Source of the DNA: Cryomorphaceae bacterium
GTDB taxonomy: Bacteria; Bacteroidota; Bacteroidia; Flavobacteriales; Schleiferiaceae
Direction of reading: 5' to 3'
Length of the DNA stretch: 5,053 nucleotides
Assembly: GCA_022565745.1 (NCBI GenBank)
Contig: JAIUMB010000158.1
Coordinates: 1 to 5,053, forward strand
Under the pieces are notes generated by a model. That model was given only the letters and a program-made list of their open reading frames with translations. It ran no database searches and was not told where the DNA came from. Both the position numbers and the translations under genes were made by a program. This document shows, piece after piece, positions 1 to 5,053 of the stretch. Position 1 is the stretch's first letter. Each line of letters opens with the position of its first letter.

Positions 1-548
1 CGGTGATTGTTTTTAAACTGTGTGGGGGTTAGTCCGGTATGCTGTTTAAATTGTGTGGATAGAAACTGACCGCTGCTGTAACCAAGGATATGCGACATTT
101 GTGCAATACTCATTTCGTCGTACATAAGTAACTCTTTTACCCTTTCCAGCTTTTGCAATATGACATAATGTTCAATCGTGATGCCTTCCAATTGAGAAAA
201 AATTTTGCTCAATCCGGTATACTCACGGTTTAAATGTTCAGACAAAAATGTAGACCATTTATACGGCCATTCACTAAGATCTTCATGACGAATGATATGA
301 ATAACCAACCTTTTTATTTCTTCAACCAAGCGCTTATCAGCATGAACGACCTCTTCAAAACCTAAAGCCTGAAGGTTATTCACCAACTCATGGTGATGGT
401 GATCACTGATTGGAGAAGAAAGATAAATGGCACCAAGATCAACCTCATCATAAGCAATATCTTGCTTATTTAGAAGGTTTTCAACGGCCAAAACACAGCG
501 TTGACAAACCATATTTTTAACAAAGATTACTTGTTCGCGTTCACGCAT
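1..548 (-). CDS. AraC-family regulator with N-terminal CxxC metal-binding-like domain (3' end cut by window edge)
   Basis: This frame reads from ATG at 548-546 through 182 full codons to the window edge without a stop. Residues 7-70 resemble a heavy-metal-associated (HMA) fold: a beta strand VIFVKNMVC leads into C15-Q-R-C18, and a four-histidine run sits at H50-H53. Residues about 105-182 are an AraC-type double helix-turn-helix, with ERVKELL, then MSIAQMSHILGYSS, then the hallmark QFKQHTGLTPTQFK. I recall similar HMA/AraC fusions of just under 200 residues in Bacteroidota, often beside copper or other metal-transport genes, so only a few residues are probably missing. The inferred role is a cytoplasmic DNA-binding regulator that senses a soft metal such as copper through C15/C18; the metal is not shown here, and target genes would lie to the left. 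An in-frame TGA (587-585) lies upstream with no other ATG between, fixing the start. The regulator is divergent from the TPR gene. Confidence 0.88.
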   Translation of the reverse strand, partial: MREREQVIFVKNMVCQRCVLAVENLLNKQDIAYDEVDLGAIYLSSPISDHHHHELVNNLQALGFEEVVHADKRLVEEIKRLVIHIIRHEDLSEWPYKWSTFLSEHLNREYTGLSKIFSQLEGITIEHYVILQKLERVKELLMYDEMSIAQMSHILGYSSGQFLSTQFKQHTGLTPTQFKNNH

Positions 549-602
549 ATTGTTTTTTTTCAAAAATAGCAAGCAAGTAGTTAATCATTCCATACTTTAT
601 GT

Positions 603-610
603 TATTTTTG
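603..610 (+). promoter_or_regulatory. Possible -7 element for the TPR-ribH unit
   Basis: TATTTTTG fits the Bacteroidota sigma consensus TAnnTTTG exactly and would give a leader of roughly 60 bases to the ATG at 678. There is no clear TTTG in the -33 region (only GTTA near 580-583), and such octamers arise easily in AT-rich DNA, so this is a weak call. Confidence 0.25.
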
Positions 611-636
611 CGCCCCGTGAATAAAAATGTAATCAG

Positions 637-654
637 CATGTTTTGCAAAACATG
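637..654. promoter_or_regulatory. Perfect 18-bp palindrome, candidate operator
   Basis: CATGTTTTGCAAAACATG is identical to its reverse complement. It ends 23 bp before the TPR start codon at 678 and lies 88 bp from the start of the AraC regulator at 548. With no loop and no following T-run it looks more like a dimer-binding site than a terminator. Which protein binds is unknown; AraC proteins usually prefer direct repeats, so the neighbouring regulator is only one candidate. Confidence 0.45.
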
Positions 655-677
655 TATAAATACTGAGCAACCGCATT

Positions 678-1361
678 ATGGCAAAGAATAAGAAAAAACA
701 AGACGAAGAGCTTTTGGTTGATTTGGATACCAAAATCAGTTCCGCTGAAGCATGGGTAGAAAAAAACAAAAACTATTTGGTTGGATTCATTGCCGCACTA
801 ATCCTCGGTGTAGCCGGGTATTTGTCCTTTACCAAGCTTTACATTGCGCCACGTGAGAAAGAAGCACAATACGAACTATATCTTGCTCAAGAGCTTTTTG
901 AAGACGAAAACTTTCTACAAGCCATTGAAGGAGATGGAAATGCTTTAGGGTTTTTAGCCATTGCGGAAGAGTATCGCTGGACAAAAGCTGCCAATTTAGC
1001 GAGATACTATACAGGTGTTAGTTATTTGAATCTGGCTGATTACAAAAATACCATTAAGCATTTGGATAAGTTTTCCACCAAAGATGATATCTTAGGCGTG
1101 ATTAAATACGGTGCCATTGCCGATGCATTTTTAGAACTTAACCAACCCAAAGAAGCGCTTGACTATTATTCCAAAGCTTCAAAGCAAAGCAGTAACGCTT
1201 TGGTTACCCCTATTTATCTTGAGCGAGCTGGACACACGGCTATTTTACTGGAAAATCACAATAAGGCAAAGGGTTTCTTTGAGCGTTTAAAGAATGATTT
1301 TCCCGAAAGCAACGAAGCGCGTAATGCAGAAAAAATGGTTGCCAAACTATCAGCTAAGTAA
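678..1361 (+). CDS. Membrane-anchored tetratricopeptide (TPR) protein, YfgM-like layout
   Basis: The 227-residue product has a short, highly charged N-terminus (residues 1-32, rich in K, E and D), a single hydrophobic segment at about 33-52 (YLVGFIAALILGVAGYLSF), and a helical C-terminal part. At least three TPR-like repeats are visible near 104-134, 142-172 and 176-212, with alternating small and aromatic residues (YYTGVSYLNLADY, AIADAFLELNQPKEALDYYSKA, AKGFFERLKNDFP). Charge placement suggests the N-terminus is in the cytoplasm and the TPR part in the periplasm. This layout matches YfgM-type proteins, which assist the SecYEG translocon and periplasmic chaperones in Escherichia coli, but the exact role in Bacteroidota is not established. 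Its stop overlaps the ribH start by one base (TAATG), so the two are very likely co-transcribed and translationally coupled. I recall this TPR gene preceding ribH in other flavobacteria. No enzymatic motif is visible. Confidence 0.85.
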   Translation: MAKNKKKQDEELLVDLDTKISSAEAWVEKNKNYLVGFIAALILGVAGYLSFTKLYIAPREKEAQYELYLAQELFEDENFLQAIEGDGNALGFLAIAEEYRWTKAANLARYYTGVSYLNLADYKNTIKHLDKFSTKDDILGVIKYGAIADAFLELNQPKEALDYYSKASKQSSNALVTPIYLERAGHTAILLENHNKAKGFFERLKNDFPESNEARNAEKMVAKLSAK

Positions 1362-1852
1362 TGGCTACCGCTGGAACAAATTTATCGGATTTCAACAAAG
1401 ATGAATTGCCGCCCGTAGATGATTTGGGATTTGGAATCATCACTGCAGACTGGAACAACGACATCACTTACAACCTAGAGAAAGGTGCCGTAGATACCTT
1501 AAATGCTTTGGGAGTAAGTGAACGAAATATTGAAATCAAACGCGTTCCAGGTAGTTTAGAGCTGATTTTTGCCGCCAAGCACATGGCTGAAAACTCTCAT
1601 ATTCCATCAGCCATTATCATCATCGGCTCCGTCATTAGAGGGGAAACCGCCCATTTTGATTTTGTTTGTCAGTCTGTATTTCAAGGACTTGCCATTCTTA
1701 ATAGCAGCCTTAACATCCCGGTAATCGGCTGCGTACTAACCGACGATAACCGCCAACAATCCATTGATAGGTCTGGTGGTGCTCACGGAAACAAAGGCGT
1801 TGAAGCTGCTGTTGCCGCCGTGAGGATGGCGGCCATGGCTCAGTCTCGCTAA
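1361..1852 (+). CDS. ribH: 6,7-dimethyl-8-ribityllumazine synthase (riboflavin synthase beta chain)
   Basis: Lumazine synthase condenses 5-amino-6-ribitylaminouracil with 3,4-dihydroxy-2-butanone 4-phosphate, the penultimate step of riboflavin synthesis, and family members assemble as pentamers or 60-mer capsids in the cytoplasm. The 163-residue length is normal. Visible landmarks are W31 in the ITADWNNDIT strand (ring-stacking position), VPGSLEL at 62-68, GSVIRGETAHFDF at 89-101 with catalytic H98 and phosphate-contacting T96, and the C-terminal TDDNRQQSIDRSGG followed by HGNKGVEAA, with R137 and K145. The start matches the MATA...NLS opening I recall from flavobacterial RibH. Two pocket positions are odd by hand alignment to Bacillus subtilis: F57 is L66 here (VPGSLEL), and F113 is G123 (PVIGCV instead of PVIFG). 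All catalytic polar residues remain, so I expect a working enzyme. The gene overlaps the TPR stop by one base and ends four bases from the convergent pfkA stop. No FMN riboswitch is seen upstream. Confidence 0.96.
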   Translation: MATAGTNLSDFNKDELPPVDDLGFGIITADWNNDITYNLEKGAVDTLNALGVSERNIEIKRVPGSLELIFAAKHMAENSHIPSAIIIIGSVIRGETAHFDFVCQSVFQGLAILNSSLNIPVIGCVLTDDNRQQSIDRSGGAHGNKGVEAAVAAVRMAAMAQSR

Positions 1853-1856
1853 AGTC

Positions 1857-2828
1857 TTATTCAGACAACCAATACACCAATTCCTCTAGGCTTCTATTAA
1901 TGCTTCTGTTGTGCTTTACCGCTTTAGACAGTGGCACTTCCGTAGCTTTGCCGCCATTTCTACCGATCATAACCCCCGTAGTACCCCTACGAAGTGTGCG
2001 AACAGCCCAGGACCCCAACTCACTGGCGAGAACCCTATCATAAGCCGAAGGACTACCCCCTCTTTGTATGTGACCAAGTACGGATACTCTGGTGTCAAAA
2101 TGAGGAAATCGTTGCTTAACCTTTTCCGCAAGTTGATGAGCACCTCCACTATCATCGCCCTCGGCCACAATAATGATGGCACTGGACTTTTCCCGATTCC
2201 ATCCATTTTCTAGTCGATCCATCAATATATGGTCGTAAGTTTCGGTTTCAGGAATAAGTACCGCTTCTGCACCACATGCAATTCCGGAACGCAACGCAAT
2301 AAATCCGGCATCTCTTCCCATGACCTCCACAAAGAAAAGTCGATTGTGTGAATCAGCCGTATCGCGAATTTTGTCCACTGCGTTGACCACGGTGTTGACA
2401 GCCGTATCGTAACCGATGGTTGCCTCCGTTCCATATAAATCATTATCAATGGTGCCCGGTATACCAATGACATGTAAACCAAACTCCTCTTGAAGCGCCA
2501 ATGCACCTTTAAAAGATCCATCTCCCCCAATCACCACCAAAGCCTCTACACCATTGTCTGCAAGATTTTTATAGGCCTTTTGCCGTCCTTCAATACTCAT
2601 GAATTCCGGACTTCTGGCTGTTTTTAAAACAGTCCCTCCACGCTGAATAATATTGCTTACGTCATTAGGAGACAACAAAGCCATATCATTTTCAATCATG
2701 CCCTGATAGCCACGTTTTATACCAACAACCTCCATTTTAAAGTGGTTGGCTGTGCGGACAACTGCGCGTACACATGCGTTCATGCCGGGAGCATCACCAC
2801 CGGAAGTAAGTACAGCAATTTTATTCAT
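1857..2828 (-). CDS. pfkA: ATP-dependent 6-phosphofructokinase
   Basis: This cytoplasmic enzyme phosphorylates fructose 6-phosphate to fructose 1,6-bisphosphate, the committed step of glycolysis. The 323-residue length is typical of bacterial group A PFKs. Motifs in order are TSGGDAPGMN at 8-17 (ATP loop), R72 in TARSPEF, GGDGS at 101-105, PGTIDND at 124-130 with catalytic base D128, the MGR motif at 170-172, VAEG at 221-224, and LGHIQRGGSP at 251-260 with sugar-phosphate-binding H253 and R256. Glycines at 104 and 125 mark the ATP-using type; PPi-dependent relatives carry Asp and Lys there. By hand alignment to Escherichia coli and Geobacillus PFK, the effector-site basic residues R21, R25, R155, R212 and K214 are kept, so ADP/PEP control is plausible, although E. 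coli R54 is Pro here and D59 is Asn. The start follows the canonical MNKIAVLTSGGD opening. It is convergent with ribH across four bases. Confidence 0.97.
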   Translation of the reverse strand: MNKIAVLTSGGDAPGMNACVRAVVRTANHFKMEVVGIKRGYQGMIENDMALLSPNDVSNIIQRGGTVLKTARSPEFMSIEGRQKAYKNLADNGVEALVVIGGDGSFKGALALQEEFGLHVIGIPGTIDNDLYGTEATIGYDTAVNTVVNAVDKIRDTADSHNRLFFVEVMGRDAGFIALRSGIACGAEAVLIPETETYDHILMDRLENGWNREKSSAIIIVAEGDDSGGAHQLAEKVKQRFPHFDTRVSVLGHIQRGGSPSAYDRVLASELGSWAVRTLRRGTTGVMIGRNGGKATEVPLSKAVKHNRSINRSLEELVYWLSE

Positions 2829-2889
2829 CGAATCATATTTTTAATTATGAGTAGCTTGTCTGTAAAGTTACAATGGGCGACTAACATTA

Positions 2890-2921
2890 CAAAGGCTACC
2901 ATCTTAAAAATCTAGTGTAAA
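2890..2921 (-). promoter_or_regulatory. Weak candidate pfkA promoter
   Basis: On the minus strand this reads TTTA, 19 bases, then TAGCCTTTG. Compared with the Bacteroidota pattern TTTG...TAnnTTTG, the -33 has one mismatch and the -7 has one extra base between TA and TTTG. The leader to the ATG at 2828 would be about 55 bases. It is the best match upstream of pfkA but is weak. Confidence 0.2.
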
Positions 2922-3069
2922 TAATCCACATGTACGTGTTGCCGTTTAAAAGGTTTAATCAACTGGTTTAATAATGAATATAGCTGAATTCAATGATCTT
3001 ATAGACGATATTATTGTTCAATACAAATAATGAATAGACTTTTACAAGTAAAAAAAATTATGAATATGT

Positions 3070-3083
3070 TTAAGCAAGCTTAA
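3070..3083. repeat. Short inverted repeat TTAAGC-AA-GCTTAA
   Basis: Two perfect 6-bp arms are separated by two bases. The gap is too small for a stable hairpin loop, so any role would be as a protein-binding site. It lies about 50 bp upstream of the peptidase -7 element and could equally be chance in AT-rich DNA. Confidence 0.25.
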
Positions 3084-3098
3084 TATTTACCCAACACC

Positions 3099-3108
3099 AA
3101 TGATCATT
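3099..3108. repeat. Perfect 10-bp palindrome AATGATCATT
   Basis: This palindrome sits just upstream of the expected -33 region of the peptidase promoter, a usual place for an activator or repressor site. A palindrome of this length is not rare by chance in such sequence. Confidence 0.2.
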
Positions 3109-3133
3109 AGATTAGGTTTACGTGTTTGTATTG

Positions 3134-3141
3134 TAAATTTG
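3134..3141 (+). promoter_or_regulatory. -7 promoter element of the S8 peptidase gene
   Basis: TAAATTTG matches TAnnTTTG exactly. A near -33 element, TTAG at 3112-3115, lies 18 bases upstream with one mismatch to TTTG. Transcription would start near 3148 and give a leader of about 25 bases before the ATG at 3174. No Shine-Dalgarno sequence is present, which is normal in Bacteroidota. This is the most convincing promoter in the window. Confidence 0.45.
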
Positions 3142-3173
3142 TGACTTATATTAATTGTTTAATCATTGAATAA

Positions 3174-5053
3174 ATGAAGCGCGAACTCTATTCAGCTGTA
3201 CTCCTCCTCCTCTCCACACTTATTCTTTTTTCACAACCAAAAATTCTATTGAACAACGGCGTTGTTGAATTGAGAGAAAACGTAAATGAGCACAACATTC
3301 AGAAGAATGAGCTCTACAACGGAAAAGCCGTCAGAGTGATTCAATTTGACCGCATTCCCGATACCAGAACCCTTAATTCAATTGAGTCTATTGGCATTGA
3401 CTTACTGGATTATCTGCCACACAATGCTTATTTGGCAGCCATACCGGCAGGTATTTCACCATCTCAACTCAAGAATATTGGTGTGCGTTCGTCTGTTGTT
3501 CCGGATGAGGTATTCAAATTATCTCCCAATCTCTTCAATGGCAGAATACCTGAGCACGCAGACATGGGCAATGATCGAGTAGAAATAGTTATTGTTCCCT
3601 TTAACAACATCCCCGTTCAAGCGCTTCAGTCTTTTTTAAACGAGCTGCCAATGTTTGATGTTCTAGAAACACAAGACAACGAACTTCGATATGTTGAGGC
3701 CATTTGTAGAATAGAAGATTTACCCACGCTCGCCAAGCACCCATTTATCGGTTTTATTCAAGAAGCTGAAGTTCCTGGTGAACCAGAAAACAACACCGCT
3801 ATTACAAGTCATCGCGTCAACACCGCAAACGGAACCGACGCGCCAGGATATGGCTATACTGGCGCTGGTGTAAAAGTATCTCTTGGCGATAACGGTGCCA
3901 TTGGACCCCATATCGATTACGCCGGGCGATTGGATCAATCTCGTGCAGGTCCAAGTAGTGGTGACCACGGCGACCACGTAGCCGGTACCATTTTTGGTGC
4001 TGGAAACCGTAATCCTAGAGGCCGTGGCATGGCTCCTGGCTCAGAAATGCTTTATTACACCTATCCCGCAAACCTTAATAATGCGGCTGCCGATTACGTC
4101 AATGACAACATTAGAATCACCTCTTCTTCATTCAGTAATGGATGTAATGCAGGTTATACCAATTTTGCGCGCGTTATGGACCAGACGTCCCACCAGCTTA
4201 ATGGTTTACTTCACGTGTTCTCTGCTGGTAATAACGGAACCAGTGACTGTAATTACGGCGCTGGTGGTGGCTGGGGAAATATTACAGGTGGTCATAAACT
4301 CGGGAAAAATGTGATCGCTGTAGCCAATGTCACCAGATTAGACAATATTGCAACCAGCAGTTCAAGGGGTCCAGCCACAGACGGACGATTAAAGCCAGAG
4401 GTATCTGCAGTAGGAACTCAAGTTTTTTCCACCACCTTCCCGCATAACTATACCACCAAAACTGGAACATCAATGGCTTGCCCTGGTGTTTCAGGAGCGC
4501 TGACTTTATTGTATGAGGCCTATGAAGACCTGAATAACGACAGTGCAAACGGAGGGCTGATGAAAGCCATCCTAATGAATGCCAGCGATGACTTAGGTAA
4601 CGTTGGTCCTGATTTTATTTACGGGTATGGTAGAATAAACATTCGCAAATCCATTCGAACAATTGAAGAAAATTGGTTTGCGAGCGGTACCGTTGCACAA
4701 AACGACAGTAACACGCACACCATAAACGTTCCTTCTGGAACATCATCTATGAAGGTGATGCTGTATTGGGTAGACAGAGAAGGTAATCTTGGTGCATCAA
4801 AGGCGCTGGTCAATGACTTAGACCTAAAAGTTCACCAAGGCGCCAATACTTTTTTACCCTTGACCTTAAACCCAACCCCTAATGTTGCTTCTCTAAACGC
4901 CAATGCCGTTCCCGGTATCGATACGTTGAATAATTCAGAACAAATTGTCATCAACAATCCATCGGCAGGAAACTACACCGTTTCTGTTAAAGGTTCTGTT
5001 GTTCCCTTTGGTACACAAGCATATTACATCACATACTACTTTGAAGACGAACC
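3174..5053 (+). CDS. Secreted subtilisin-like (S8) serine peptidase, KP-43-like, 3' end cut by window edge
   Basis: An in-frame TAA directly precedes the ATG, so 3174 is the earliest start; 626 codons are visible and no stop is reached. Residues 1 to about 21 form a signal peptide (MKREL, then a Leu-rich core ending LILFSQ). Residues about 51-116 and 135-200 look like two copies of an inhibitor-type prodomain. The catalytic domain spans about 220-495: Asp in VKVSLGDNG (D239), His in GDHGDHVAGT (H265), oxyanion Asn in FSAGNNG (N353), and Ser in GTSMACPGVSG (S433). C324 and C359 could form a disulphide. Residues 500-626 resemble the beta-sandwich of KP-43 proteases (MLYWVD, VNDLDLKV, NSEQIVINNPSAGNYTVSVKG). 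The protein should hydrolyse extracellular or surface proteins after propeptide removal. A type IX secretion sorting domain beyond the edge is likely by family habit but is not visible. The HGD in place of the usual HGT is unusual against classical subtilisins. Confidence 0.95.
   Translation, partial: MKRELYSAVLLLLSTLILFSQPKILLNNGVVELRENVNEHNIQKNELYNGKAVRVIQFDRIPDTRTLNSIESIGIDLLDYLPHNAYLAAIPAGISPSQLKNIGVRSSVVPDEVFKLSPNLFNGRIPEHADMGNDRVEIVIVPFNNIPVQALQSFLNELPMFDVLETQDNELRYVEAICRIEDLPTLAKHPFIGFIQEAEVPGEPENNTAITSHRVNTANGTDAPGYGYTGAGVKVSLGDNGAIGPHIDYAGRLDQSRAGPSSGDHGDHVAGTIFGAGNRNPRGRGMAPGSEMLYYTYPANLNNAAADYVNDNIRITSSSFSNGCNAGYTNFARVMDQTSHQLNGLLHVFSAGNNGTSDCNYGAGGGWGNITGGHKLGKNVIAVANVTRLDNIATSSSRGPATDGRLKPEVSAVGTQVFSTTFPHNYTTKTGTSMACPGVSGALTLLYEAYEDLNNDSANGGLMKAILMNASDDLGNVGPDFIYGYGRINIRKSIRTIEENWFASGTVAQNDSNTHTINVPSGTSSMKVMLYWVDREGNLGASKALVNDLDLKVHQGANTFLPLTLNPTPNVASLNANAVPGIDTLNNSEQIVINNPSAGNYTVSVKGSVVPFGTQAYYITYYFEDE

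Larger units (their letters stand above)
549..677. other. Divergent intergenic spacer between AraC regulator and TPR-ribH unit
   Basis: This 129-bp AT-rich spacer must hold the start signals of both divergent transcripts. It contains TATTTTTG at 603-610 on plus and the same octamer on minus (CAAAAATA at 561-568), each matching the Bacteroidota -7 consensus TAnnTTTG, and a perfect 18-bp palindrome at 637-654. Neither octamer has a convincing -33 TTTG at the expected distance. The minus one would leave a leader of only a few bases, so the promoter reading is tentative. No small ORF or RNA gene was recognised. Confidence 0.6.
2829..3173. other. AT-rich 345-bp intergenic region between divergent pfkA and S8 peptidase
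   Basis: The spacer is clearly more AT-rich than its neighbours and holds start signals for both flanking genes. Features I can see are a weak pfkA promoter on minus near 2890-2921, three GTTTAA copies at 2944-2971, an exact 11-bp direct repeat (AATAATGAATA at 2970-2980 and 3026-3036), inverted repeats at 3070-3083 and 3099-3108, and a good -7 promoter match at 3134-3141. Two chained mini-ORFs occur on plus: 2974-3030 (18 residues, acidic) and 3030-3083 (17 residues, basic), joined by a TAATG overlap. They are too short to call as genes. No tRNA, terminator hairpin or riboswitch was recognised. Confidence 0.6.

Noticed and set aside
637..654. Palindrome as a transcription terminator
   Set aside because: There is no loop sequence and no T-run after it on either strand, and it lies just before start codons rather than after stops.
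549..677. FMN riboswitch ahead of the ribH unit
   Set aside because: The spacer is too short and AT-rich, and none of the conserved FMN-element blocks is visible.
1911..2213. Open plus-strand frame of 100 codons inside pfkA
   Set aside because: It is antisense to a fully recognisable PFK, has no family motif and is composition-driven.
1967..2530. Minus-strand open frames in another phase of pfkA (1967-2206 and 2222-2530)
   Set aside because: They overlap the real gene on the same strand out of frame; their translations look like frameshifted PFK and show no domain.
1857..2828. PPi-dependent rather than ATP-dependent phosphofructokinase
   Set aside because: The two discriminating positions are Gly (G104 in GGDGS and G125 in PGTIDND), not Asp and Lys.
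2829..3173. CRISPR array or insertion-sequence remnant in the AT-rich spacer
   Set aside because: The repeats are only 6-11 bp, without regular spacers, terminal inverted repeats or any transposase fragment.
3346..4314. Other open frames across the S8 peptidase (3346-3582, 3720-3977, 3994-4314)
   Set aside because: The continuous frame from 3174 carries the signal peptide and complete catalytic set; these frames only shadow it.
4330..4813. Minus-strand open frames within the peptidase (4330-4548, 4619-4813)
   Set aside because: They are antisense to conserved catalytic and beta-domain sequence, with no recognisable product.

Overview
The window reads as chromosomal DNA of a Bacteroidota bacterium, most likely Flavobacteriales. 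The pointers are: recognisable TAnnTTTG-type promoter elements and AT-rich leaders without Shine-Dalgarno motifs; a RibH of the flavobacterial type, led by a membrane-anchored TPR protein; a metal-binding-domain/AraC fusion regulator of a kind I associate with Bacteroidota; and a large secreted S8 peptidase. The assignment rests on hand reading, with no database search.

Layout. Bases 1-548 (minus) hold almost all of a small AraC-family regulator with an N-terminal CxxC metal-binding-like domain; its last few codons lie off the left edge. A 129-bp divergent spacer with a perfect 18-bp palindrome separates it from a two-gene plus-strand unit. That unit is a TPR membrane protein (678-1361) overlapping by one base with lumazine synthase ribH (1361-1852). 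Four bases after ribH stops, the ATP-type 6-phosphofructokinase pfkA (1857-2828, minus) ends convergently. An AT-rich 345-bp spacer follows, with a good promoter match, two small palindromes and two chained mini-ORFs of doubtful reality. From 3174 to the right edge runs the first 626 codons of a secreted subtilisin-like peptidase with two apparent prodomain repeats, a complete Asp/His/Asn/Ser catalytic set and a KP-43-like beta-sandwich domain.

The genes do not form one pathway: riboflavin synthesis, glycolysis, metal-linked regulation and extracellular proteolysis sit side by side. I found no evidence of a new defence, mobile or biosynthetic system. The most notable points are two unusual substitutions in the RibH active-site pocket, the metal-domain regulator with its His cluster and the palindrome in its divergent spacer, the HGD variant of the subtilisin His motif, and the repeated start-site context of the two mini-ORFs.
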